Part shown: piece by piece, positions 17,923-25,559 of the stretch
How the letters are laid out: the number at the start of each line of letters is the position of its first letter
Position numbering within the stretch: the stretch's first letter is position 1
DNA from: an uncultured Actinomyces sp.
GTDB lineage: Bacteria > Actinomycetota > Actinomycetes > Actinomycetales > Actinomycetaceae
Length of the DNA: 53,048 nt
Direction of reading: 5' to 3'
Assembly (NCBI GenBank): GCA_938014245.1
Contig: CALLSD010000028.1
Coordinates: forward strand, 1-53,048
Position numbers and translations under genes: made by a program
Notes under the pieces: generated by a model
What the model was told of the DNA's origin: nothing
Databases searched by the model: none
Seen by the model: only the letters and a program-made list of their open reading frames with translations

Positions 17923-18294
17923 TCAGTCGTTCTGAGCTTCCTGCTTTGCGACCTCTGCGTGGACCTCTTCCATGTTAAGGGCCTGTGCCTGGGAGACGAG
18001 GTCGTCAATGGCTGCTCCGGGGATTGCGCCGGAGTTGCGGAAGATCAGGACGCCTTCGCGGAAGATCATCAGGGTCGGGATTGATGAGATCTCCAGTGCT
18101 GCGGCGATGTCCTGGTTGGCATCGGTATCGACCTTGGCGAAAACAACATCTTCGTGACGCTCTGAGGCTGCTTCGAAGATCGGGCCGAACTGGCGGCAGG
18201 GGCCGCACCAGCTTGCCCAGAAATCCACCAGTACGATCTTGTCAGAGTTGATGGTCTCGTTGAAGTTTTCCGAGGTGAGCGCGATCGTGCTCAT
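17923..18294 (-). CDS. trxA: Thioredoxin
   Basis: A 123-residue thioredoxin, a general protein disulfide reductant. The active site WCGPC has Cys30 and Cys33, after VLVDFWAS. The conserved cis-Pro stretch ISSIPTLMIF and the Gly-rich end are present. The start chosen is the ATG at 18294, with GGAG seven bases upstream; an in-frame ATG ten codons earlier would place that site inside the gene. A 10-bp inverted repeat lies in the leader. The acidic C-terminal extension (QALNMEEVHAEVAKQEAQND) is slightly longer than in the minimal family. Confidence 0.95.
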   Translation of the reverse strand: MSTIALTSENFNETINSDKIVLVDFWASWCGPCRQFGPIFEAASERHEDVVFAKVDTDANQDIAAALEISSIPTLMIFREGVLIFRNSGAIPGAAIDDLVSQAQALNMEEVHAEVAKQEAQND

Positions 18295-18319
18295 GTGGGT
18301 ACTCCTTTTTTCGGTGAGG

Positions 18320-18360
18320 GGCACACGCCCCGGGTTATGTTTAGCTCAACGGCGTGTGCC
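18320..18360. promoter_or_regulatory. Spaced 10-bp inverted repeat upstream of thioredoxin
   Basis: GGCACACGCC (18320-18329) and GGCGTGTGCC (18351-18360) are exact complements separated by 21 bases, in the 113-bp gap between a TetR gene and trxA, both on the minus strand. It may be a terminator-like hairpin for the TetR gene, a leader structure of trxA or an operator. No T-run follows, so a regulatory role is as likely as termination. Confidence 0.4.
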
Positions 18361-18407
18361 GGTCACTTATTCCACGATCCTATAGGAGTTTGCCAGATCA
18401 CAAATGC

Positions 18408-19115
18408 TCATGCGCTGACCGGGCAGCGCATGTAGGCGGTATCTCCGGCTGTTTCTCTGTCATCTGCACCGTCCTCTGAGGCGTTCTCAACCGAGGAGGG
18501 ACGTTGCGCGGAGGAAGTAATGGGGATATCCGCGCCGACGCCTCGAAGAATGAAGGTTTGCACGGTGGCGATCGTCGCCTCGCGCTGCTGGGGATTTGCG
18601 GGGAGGCGATTGCCTGCCAAGCATGAGTGGATCAGAGGGATCAGTGCGTGGGGATTTTGTTTGGGGATCGCGCCGCTTTCCATGCAGCGGCCGAGGATTT
18701 CCAGGAGCCTGGTCGAGATGATTGTTGCGTGATCGTGCAAGTGCGTGGAGTTCTCGCGCGAAACCTGAGTGCGCAGGTTAAAAGTCGAATTCAGGTGGTA
18801 GCGGGTCGTCATCTCCAGGTGTGCGCGGATATAGATGCGCAATTGGGCCAGGGGATCGTTGAGCTGTGCGATCGCCTCTTCGAGGCGTTGCGAGAATTGC
18901 AGGGTGACGCGACGCATGAACTCAAGGAGGAGGACTTCCTTGTCGGGGAAGTGGTTGTAGACCGCTGTGCGGCCAACTTTTGCGCGCGTGGCGATTTGAG
19001 ACATCGAGATTGAATCGAAAGGCTGCTCGGCGAGTAGGCTTGCGAGCGCATCGAAAAGGCGGTTGCGCGTGAGCTCTCGATGGTCGGCTAGCGAGTCCCC
19101 AATAATCTTCGGCAT
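18408..19115 (-). CDS. TetR/AcrR-family transcriptional regulator
   Basis: A 235-residue regulator. The helix-turn-helix lies at about residues 16-62 (TRNRLFDALASLLAEQPFDS, then MSQIATRAKVGRTAVYNHFPDKEVLLLEF). The rest is an alpha-helical ligand and dimerisation domain of unknown specificity, with a poorly conserved polar tail after residue 205. The genes around it (trxA, a Nudix hydrolase) do not reveal a target. A near-perfect dyad just upstream of its start suggests autoregulation. Confidence 0.9.
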   Translation of the reverse strand: MPKIIGDSLADHRELTRNRLFDALASLLAEQPFDSISMSQIATRAKVGRTAVYNHFPDKEVLLLEFMRRVTLQFSQRLEEAIAQLNDPLAQLRIYIRAHLEMTTRYHLNSTFNLRTQVSRENSTHLHDHATIISTRLLEILGRCMESGAIPKQNPHALIPLIHSCLAGNRLPANPQQREATIATVQTFILRGVGADIPITSSAQRPSSVENASEDGADDRETAGDTAYMRCPVSA

Positions 19116-19121
19116 GTATCT

Positions 19122-19152
19122 ATTCTGACAGAAAAAGCAGAAGTGTCTGAAT
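19122..19152. promoter_or_regulatory. Candidate TetR operator
   Basis: ATTCTGACA (19122-19130) and TGTCTGAAT (19144-19152) form a dyad with one mismatch and a 13-base spacer, starting seven bases upstream of the TetR ATG and ending before the Nudix stop codon. Position and symmetry fit an autoregulatory operator. Confidence 0.45.
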
Positions 19153-19179
19153 CAAAATCGGGTGTGTGGACGATACCCA

Positions 19180-19623
19180 TCAACAGGTAGCCGCAGAAGA
19201 GTACTGCTCAATCGCAGCTTGAACGATGGGGAGATCTGCGGGAATCCACGGAAGATCAAGGACCTCGTTAAGAGGAGTCCACCGCAGTTCCAGGTGGGAT
19301 TTCCCTGGAATGAGGTTCTGTTTGGGGTCCGCGAGCGTGCATCCCCACACCGCCATGACGCGTCCAGCAAGGATTGGCCACCATGGTCCCTCGGGGGAGA
19401 GGACCGGCTGGTCGACCACCAGCGCGCACCCCAGTTCTTCGTCGATTTCACGGACGAGGCCGCGCACGGGGTCTTCGCCTTCCTCAACCTTTCCGCCGGG
19501 TAGCTCGAAGAGGCCTCGTAAATCTTCCGGATAGGAGCGCGAGGCGCACAAAAGTGTGGTTGGGTGGGGGAGATGGTCAAAGATCGCGGCGGCAACAACG
19601 GGGCGCGGGTTGGGTGAAGTCAC
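19180..19623 (-). CDS. Nudix hydrolase, MutT-like
   Basis: A 147-residue Nudix pyrophosphatase. The box G-x5-E-x7-REU-x-EE-x-GU is complete at residues 44-66 (Gly44, Glu50, Arg58, Glu59, Glu62, Glu63, Gly65). The length, the FELPGGKVEEGE lead-in and the C-terminal WTPLNEVLDLPWIPADLPIV are like MutT/8-oxo-dGTP diphosphatases, so cleaning oxidised nucleotides is likely but the substrate is not proven. It starts at GTG (19623) without a clear ribosome-binding site. It probably shares a minus-strand transcript with the TetR gene or lies just upstream of its promoter. Confidence 0.9.
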   Translation of the reverse strand: MTSPNPRPVVAAAIFDHLPHPTTLLCASRSYPEDLRGLFELPGGKVEEGEDPVRGLVREIDEELGCALVVDQPVLSPEGPWWPILAGRVMAVWGCTLADPKQNLIPGKSHLELRWTPLNEVLDLPWIPADLPIVQAAIEQYSSAATC

Positions 19624-19720
19624 AGCTCATAGTCTATGTCCGAAGCTTTGGACTGAACTCAAGCGAGCCGCTATGATGAACGAGTTGCGTTGGTAGCACC
19701 GACTGCGTGCTCGGCGCCTC

Positions 19721-19794
19721 GCGGGCGTAGTTCAATGGTAGAACTTCAGCTTCCCAAGCTGACAGCGCGGGTTCGATTCCCGTCGCCCGCTCCA
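19721..19794 (+). tRNA. tRNA-Gly (anticodon CCC)
   Basis: The acceptor stem GCGGGCG (19721-19727) pairs with CGCCCGC (19784-19790). The D arm is GTTC/GAAC, the anticodon stem TCAGC/GCTGA with loop TTCCCAA gives anticodon CCC, and the T arm has GGTTCGATTCC. CCA is encoded at 19792-19794. It reads GGG codons. Accessory defence genes begin directly downstream, a typical position for islands, though no integrase or repeated attachment core was found. Confidence 0.97.
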
Positions 19795-19858
19795 GTTTGA
19801 ACTTGGATTTAATAGGCCTGAGCCCGTTCGATATTGTGTTTCCGTGGTTCGGAAGTGC

Positions 19859-20623
19859 TCAATTTGTAGGACGACTGTTCAAGATAGAACCTAATGTGCT
19901 TGTGTCCTGAATGTGCTCAGCGAGGCTAGGCAAAATCATTTTGGCTAGGTCAACAATCTGTTTGCCAGCTTCATCTACTTCACTCAGCCGTTTCGGAGTA
20001 ATGAAAGGCTCATGATGAGAGGCCCTATTCCGAACATCGTTTAGCTGTCCGATGATCCGATCAATGTACTTGCGGGCAGTTCGTGCTGGGTATGCCTTGT
20101 GAAGATACGGTATCCATAAGGTCTTCTCGTGGGCTGCGTCAGTCATATGTCGCCAGAAGCCAAAGCTCAACTCCGCAATCACTTGGCTAGAGCTTGGTTT
20201 TGGCTGCTGGCAGCGACGTATCGCCTCAGCTATGGAATGGCGATTAGGAGCGTTCACATCGATGCTTTTCCGCTTTCGCTTGCGATTTAAGGGGGCAGTT
20301 ACTGGTGAATCTTCAATGAATAACCAGTGATCGGAGAAATCTAGTTCCTGGCTAAGAATGGCGTTGTAGCGGTTTCTTAAAGCTATCTCGATATGTGCAG
20401 CATCGTGCATAAACGATTGTGCTATGGCGATGTTCCATTCATAAAGCGCAATGGCTAAAGATTGGTCGTGCTTAGCTATTAGTAAGTAGGTCTCCCACCG
20501 TGGGTGTGAGAGCCACTCCGGCACCCATGCTAGGCCTGTATCGGTCAAGTAATCTCGCCCCCCGAAGGGAAAACTATACCCCGGCGAGAATACCTGCTGA
20601 ATCTTTGCCAGATAGCGCTCCAC
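19859..20623 (-). CDS. HEPN/Abi-like protein, predicted abortive-infection RNase
   Basis: A 254-residue protein resembling the Abi family. Conserved-looking elements are IEIALRNRYNAIL (about 78-90), SFGFWRHM (about 154-161) and a C-terminal LNDVRNRASHHEPF (about 193-206). That last stretch holds an R-x4-H motif of the HEPN ribonuclease type. HEPN proteins in such settings cleave RNA during phage infection; that role is inferred from family and location. The start is GTG (20623); an in-frame stop lies seven codons upstream. Base composition is more AT-rich than the flanking housekeeping genes. It diverges from the type III modification gene, and no paired antitoxin is obvious. Confidence 0.7.
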   Translation of the reverse strand: MERYLAKIQQVFSPGYSFPFGGRDYLTDTGLAWVPEWLSHPRWETYLLIAKHDQSLAIALYEWNIAIAQSFMHDAAHIEIALRNRYNAILSQELDFSDHWLFIEDSPVTAPLNRKRKRKSIDVNAPNRHSIAEAIRRCQQPKPSSSQVIAELSFGFWRHMTDAAHEKTLWIPYLHKAYPARTARKYIDRIIGQLNDVRNRASHHEPFITPKRLSEVDEAGKQIVDLAKMILPSLAEHIQDTSTLGSILNSRPTN

Positions 20624-20927
20624 CGGGGTTCCATCTGCATACTACTATAGATGAAACAGGCCCGCCAAATACGTAGGAGTGCGCCTGCTTGGCCTAATCT
20701 AGAATCCCCTCAAGTCTGAGTTTGAAATCAAGGTGGGTCTCAAACACCTTTCGACGTATAAAGCGGTGGAGCACCGGAAATGTTCTACCTGTGCGGCGAT
20801 GCTGTTTCAGTTGCGAAGATCGCATAGGGATAATCGGGGGATAAGAGTCGTATATCACTGCCGCTGGTGGAGGATCGCTGATACCGGTTGTGACGTTTCT
20901 TACCTGAAATTGAGCAAGGAGGAAAAG
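20624..20927. other. Intergenic region between the divergent HEPN and mod genes
   Basis: 304 bases with no supported gene. An open frame continues upstream from mod, but its product is unlike any Mod N-terminus and the strong ribosome-binding site AAGGAGG (20917-20922) fixes the real start at 20928. The region must hold the promoters of both divergent genes. No clear paired -35/-10 boxes were picked out. Confidence 0.6.
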
Positions 20928-22925
20928 GTGGTCGAGCAGCGTTTGGAGTTGACTTGGTTCAATAAGCATATGGCGCTTATTCCCACTGAGGTAGGGAAGT
21001 ATGGCTATAAGTGGGTTGATCCTTCCGACCCGCGATATTGCGAAATACATACCTTGATTTTGGATGATTACGTCCGGGGGGTTCAGTCCCCAAAGAGCGA
21101 TGAGTTTGAGTATTCAGAGCGGGCCGATTTTCCTCCGCAAGATGACAACCTCCTTATTTTGGGGGAATCTGGCGATGTGCTTGAGGCTCTCACTCGCGTA
21201 CCTGAATTGGCTGACAAGTATCTGGGTAAGGTCAAACTAATTTACATTGATCCGCCGTTTAACACCCAGCAAGCCTTTAGTTCATATGACGATGCGCTCG
21301 AGCACTCCATCTGGCTGACGATGATGCGTGACCGACTACTGCATATGCGCAAACTCCTCAGCGACGACGGCTCCATTTGGGTACACCTCGACCATGCTGA
21401 GAATCACCGAATGCGCTGTCTATTAGATGAGGTATTCGGATCGTCCGCATTTGTTGCTGAAATAGCCTGGCAAAAAGCCTCCCACGTCCGGAACGATTCG
21501 CGGACATTCTCGGTTGATCAGGACGTAATTCTCGTCTATGCGGCACAGAATTTTCAGCGCAACATTTTGCCACCGTCGGAGGAGATGCGGTCTCGCTTTA
21601 AGTCTCCTGACGGCGATCCTCGACCATGGCAATCCAAGGCGGCAGGTGCTCCGGGGGCTCGAACGCATCAGGGTATGGTTTTTGGTATTCAACACCCAAA
21701 GACGGGCAAATTAATTTATCCTCCAGTGGGTAATTGCTGGCGCTTTTCTCAACAAAACATGTTTGAGCATTTTTCGGAATGGGGTGACTACGAGACTCGC
21801 CAAATAGACGACCGTCTCAAGCGAGCGGAGCTTTGTGGTGTATCTGAAGACTTCGTTCGAGAAGATGTTCAGGCACTGTTGTTGATCCAAGATGAAAAAA
21901 CGGCCGAAGAACACTTTGATCGCCGTTTTGCAGAAGGGAACTGGCCAATCCTATATTTCACCGGTAAAGACGGTTCTGGTGGGCCACGATTCAAGAGTTA
22001 CGTCCCGGATGGTTACGGTCAAGTACCGCGAACCCTTTGGACAGATACGGGTCGGAACGATGAGGCGAAAAGAGAGATCCAATCCCTTCATCCAGGAACC
22101 GTTGCTTTCTCTACGCCGAAGCCGGAGGCGCTCCTCGAGCGCATCATCCACATTGGTTCCAACCCCGGTGACATTGTGCTGGATGTGTTTGCAGGTTCTG
22201 GGACGACTGCTGCGGTGGCTCAGAAGATGGGGCGTCGTTGGGTCACATGCGAGTTGTTGGAGTCGACCTTTAATACCTTTACTCGTCTCCGCTTAGAGAA
22301 AGTAGTCAACGACCAAGACCCCGGGGGCATCACGCGAACCAAAGGTGAGCGTGTTGCTGCCGATGACGTGGAGCTCCCCGAAGGGGTGAGCCCGGAGGAT
22401 GCCGCGAAGTTCATCTCGGTGTTGAACAAGCTGATCGCTGATAATCCTGAGGCAAAGAAGAGCCCGCTGGTAAAGGCTCTGAAAGCTGCGGCTAAGACCG
22501 AGCGCACCAAAGAGGTCGTCAACTGGCGTGGCGGTGGTGGCTTCCAGGTCGCGCGCCTGTCACCCGCCTGCTTTGACTTCGACCCGGAGTTGGGGCTTGT
22601 TGTACTCACGCCGGAGGCGACTGGGGAAACACTGGTGAAGTCGGTCGCGGCCAATCGTGGCTTTCATCTTCTTCATGCGGATGACGACTACGTTTTTGAT
22701 GGGCAGCGGGGACGCTCCCTACTGAAAGTCCACGAGGGTGTGGCGTCGATCGAGCTTGTAGATGAACTCCTCAGTTACCTCACCGAGGGAGAATCCCTGG
22801 TTCTTGCGGCCACTGGTGTGGCTGATGGTGTGCGTGAACATTTGCGGAAGGCTCGCCCTGGCTCGCGCCTGGTGCATATTCCCGATGACATTTTCCGTGT
22901 AAGCGAAAAAGGAGGCAAACAATGA
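20928..22925 (+). CDS. mod: Type III restriction-modification system, DNA methyltransferase (Mod)
   Basis: A 665-residue beta-class adenine-N6 methyltransferase. Motif IV DPPF (Asp108, in YIDPPFNTQQ) precedes the target-recognition region (about 150-390). The SAM-binding motif DVFAGSGTT follows at 419-427, which is the motif order of type III Mod proteins. The GTG start at 20928 has AAGGAGG five bases upstream. The final ATGA overlaps the start of res, so the subunits are translationally coupled. Mod confers sequence specificity on the Mod-Res complex; the recognition site cannot be read from sequence. The 5' two-thirds, including the recognition region, is visibly more AT-rich than the last 600 bases and res, suggesting a recombined front end. 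Confidence 0.93.
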   Translation: MVEQRLELTWFNKHMALIPTEVGKYGYKWVDPSDPRYCEIHTLILDDYVRGVQSPKSDEFEYSERADFPPQDDNLLILGESGDVLEALTRVPELADKYLGKVKLIYIDPPFNTQQAFSSYDDALEHSIWLTMMRDRLLHMRKLLSDDGSIWVHLDHAENHRMRCLLDEVFGSSAFVAEIAWQKASHVRNDSRTFSVDQDVILVYAAQNFQRNILPPSEEMRSRFKSPDGDPRPWQSKAAGAPGARTHQGMVFGIQHPKTGKLIYPPVGNCWRFSQQNMFEHFSEWGDYETRQIDDRLKRAELCGVSEDFVREDVQALLLIQDEKTAEEHFDRRFAEGNWPILYFTGKDGSGGPRFKSYVPDGYGQVPRTLWTDTGRNDEAKREIQSLHPGTVAFSTPKPEALLERIIHIGSNPGDIVLDVFAGSGTTAAVAQKMGRRWVTCELLESTFNTFTRLRLEKVVNDQDPGGITRTKGERVAADDVELPEGVSPEDAAKFISVLNKLIADNPEAKKSPLVKALKAAAKTERTKEVVNWRGGGGFQVARLSPACFDFDPELGLVVLTPEATGETLVKSVAANRGFHLLHADDDYVFDGQRGRSLLKVHEGVASIELVDELLSYLTEGESLVLAATGVADGVREHLRKARPGSRLVHIPDDIFRVSEKGGKQ

Positions 22926-25534
22926 AACGGCTTAATATCTCCTTTGACCCTGAGCTGATCGAGGCCATTGCCACGGACTTTGATCTGCGTAAACCTAACA
23001 GGGAAGCGCTACGGCAGTTGATTTTCGCCCTAGATGGGGATTATGACCCCAGCGTGATGCAGGTGCTCAACCTGGCCACCGGTGTGGGCAAGACCTATCT
23101 GATGGCTGCGTTCATGGAGTACCTGCGCCGTCAGAGCGTGGGTAATGTCGTGATCGTGACGCCTGGCAAGACGGTCCAGGCGAAAACGATCCAAAACTTT
23201 ACTGAAGGTTCAGGGCGTTTCATTCGCGGTGCGGATGTGGCTCCCGAGGTGGTGACGCCACAGGATTACTCGCGTTGGATCGCCAGGCAAAACGGGGCCG
23301 CAGAACTGTCTTATGGGCGTGAAGTGCCCATGCTAGCGTTCATCTTCAACATCCAGCAGCTCATCGCCCCCAAGGATGTCGATGGAAAAACGCATGACGG
23401 CAGTGCAGCAGCAGCGCAACGTCGTCCACGCCGTTTTGATGAGAACGCGGGCGTACTGTTCGACTACCTGAAAAATTTGGACGACCTAGTGGTGATCGCG
23501 GACGAGTCCCACCTCTACTCGGACAACGCTGTCGCTTTCAGTGCGGCTTTGAAAGAACTTGATCCTGCCGCCTGCATCGGACTGACCGCCTCGAAGGGTA
23601 AAGATGACACGGTCATCTTCGAGTACCCCTTGTATCAGGCGATTGCCGACCGCTTCGTGAAGACACCGGTGTTGGCTTTTAGACGTGAAGGTTACGGTGA
23701 GGACCAGTCCAGCGAAGAACAACAGTTGCGTGACGCATTACAGTTGCGCGCGATCAAGCAAGCCCACTACGACGCTCACACCACTATCAACCAGCTCCCT
23801 CACGTCAATGCTGTCGCGTTTGTGGTGTGCTCGGACGTGGACCATGCTACCCAGGTCGCTGAGCTGTTGCGTTCGCCGGCTTACCTCGGTCGTGAGAACG
23901 CGGTACTGCAAGTGGATTCCAAGCACGATGACGAGGCAACCCAGAAACGTCTGGACCGCCTCGATGCTCCGGACTCACCCGTCATGGCGGTGGTGAGCGT
24001 GAACAAGCTCAAGGAAGGCTGGGACGTTAAGAACATCGCGGTTGTTGTGACCTTGCGTGCAATGGCGTCTGATGTATTGACCCAGCAGACCATGGGGCGC
24101 GGCCTGCGATTGCCCTTCGGCGCGTACACGGACGTGCCGCAGATCGACCAGCTCGACATTATCTCCCATAAGTCCTTCCATGAACTGCTCAGCAATGAAA
24201 ACGTCCTGCGTCAGTTCGGATTGGAAGAAGCAGCGACGAACGGAGACATCAACGCGGCTGATAACGCGATCCGCGATTACATCACTAACACGAACACACA
24301 AACCAACGGTGTTCCTGTGGATGTCCCATCGGGCATGGCCATGCCTAGTGGGAGCCCGACCGTTCCCACACAGATCGCCGTCTCAACCGGTAGCACCCCA
24401 CCCTCAGCACTGGCCCGGTCTTTGCCTAGTCAGCAGACCTGTGTGCTGACAGGGGTCGGTATCGCTGTTCGTACCATCGAAGCTAGTCCTACCAGTGATG
24501 CTGCGCGGACAAGTGAGGATGTGGTTCTGGAAACGGTGGAGCGAAACCCAAGGTTTGCCGACGTGTCCTACTTCTTCCCGTCCACCACGATCACCACTCA
24601 GATCCCACCAGTGCTGCTGAGTGCGATCGACCAACGCGATATTGATGCTGCCGCACGTCGCGTCACCGATACCGGGGATGTATTGATCCGAAAGGAGATT
24701 ATTGCTGCCATCAATCGTGGCAAGGTTAAGATTTCCACGCGTGACACAGAGATCGCCGAAGTAGCGTCAATGCCAGTTCCTCGCGAAAAAGTCGAGGACG
24801 TCCTCACCCACCTGGTCATGTCCCAGCAGTCCATCGACCGAAACGAGCAAAACATTCGCTACGCCCGCGGTTATGTGGTGCGCAATTTCCTACGAGCAAC
24901 CCAAGTGCAGGAATGGACCGTCAAAGCCTTGGCATCTGCTTCCAACGAGCTGGGGGTACTGCTGCGAACATTCGTGGCAGACATACTGAGAGGCGCCAAG
25001 GAAGTCGCTGAAGTCCACGCGCACCCCGAACCCGGAGACGCGGGAATCACGCTGCCGCTCGGGGAGCATATTCGTGAGCACGTGGAATCACGCGACGCGT
25101 TTGAGAAGTTCAAGTACTACGGACCCTGGGCAAAGTCTCTGTTCACTGCCGAGTCATTCGACTCTTACAGCGGCGAGTACCTACTCGCCAAACTCCTAGA
25201 AACCTCGCCACACATCAAGTGGTGGCACAGGTTGCACAGCCACAATAAGGCGGTCATCGCTTACACTGCGAAAGACCGCTACTTCCCTGACTTTGTTGCT
25301 CTCGACGACCAAGGCATCTATTGGATCATCGAGGGGAAAAACGAGGGCGGTCGTGCCGACGACACGGTGCAAGCCAAGCGTCGCGCAGCAGAGGAAATTG
25401 TCAACCGCCTCATCGGAATCGAGGAATTCGCAGATCAGCACTGGGGATATCTCATCGCCTATGAAGACGACATTGCTTCTTCCGATTCGTGGGACGACCT
25501 CAAGTCGAAATCCGATCCCATCACGAATGCCTGA
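22922..25534 (+). CDS. res: Type III restriction endonuclease, Res subunit
   Basis: An 870-residue ATP-dependent helicase-nuclease. Superfamily 2 motifs: ATGVGKTY (motif I, about 52-59), DESH (motif II, about 194), GLTASKGK (motif III), and VNKLKEGWDVKNI and QTMGRGLRLP (motifs V and VI, about 360-398). A C-terminal PD-(D/E)XK nuclease shows YFPDFVAL (about 786) and WIIEGKNEGG (about 803). The ATG lies within mod's stop overlap with GGAGG upstream. It appears intact, so the system is likely active: it cuts unmodified DNA when bound by Mod at inverted sites. The 3' end overlaps or abuts a third gene. Confidence 0.93.
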   Translation: MKRLNISFDPELIEAIATDFDLRKPNREALRQLIFALDGDYDPSVMQVLNLATGVGKTYLMAAFMEYLRRQSVGNVVIVTPGKTVQAKTIQNFTEGSGRFIRGADVAPEVVTPQDYSRWIARQNGAAELSYGREVPMLAFIFNIQQLIAPKDVDGKTHDGSAAAAQRRPRRFDENAGVLFDYLKNLDDLVVIADESHLYSDNAVAFSAALKELDPAACIGLTASKGKDDTVIFEYPLYQAIADRFVKTPVLAFRREGYGEDQSSEEQQLRDALQLRAIKQAHYDAHTTINQLPHVNAVAFVVCSDVDHATQVAELLRSPAYLGRENAVLQVDSKHDDEATQKRLDRLDAPDSPVMAVVSVNKLKEGWDVKNIAVVVTLRAMASDVLTQQTMGRGLRLPFGAYTDVPQIDQLDIISHKSFHELLSNENVLRQFGLEEAATNGDINAADNAIRDYITNTNTQTNGVPVDVPSGMAMPSGSPTVPTQIAVSTGSTPPSALARSLPSQQTCVLTGVGIAVRTIEASPTSDAARTSEDVVLETVERNPRFADVSYFFPSTTITTQIPPVLLSAIDQRDIDAAARRVTDTGDVLIRKEIIAAINRGKVKISTRDTEIAEVASMPVPREKVEDVLTHLVMSQQSIDRNEQNIRYARGYVVRNFLRATQVQEWTVKALASASNELGVLLRTFVADILRGAKEVAEVHAHPEPGDAGITLPLGEHIREHVESRDAFEKFKYYGPWAKSLFTAESFDSYSGEYLLAKLLETSPHIKWWHRLHSHNKAVIAYTAKDRYFPDFVALDDQGIYWIIEGKNEGGRADDTVQAKRRAAEEIVNRLIGIEEFADQHWGYLIAYEDDIASSDSWDDLKSKSDPITNA

Positions 25535-25559
25535 GACTGAGAATATGGAGATAAACGGC

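Noticed and set aside
20733..20927. N-terminal extension of mod
   Set aside because: It lacks family similarity, and AAGGAGG directly precedes the GTG at 20928.
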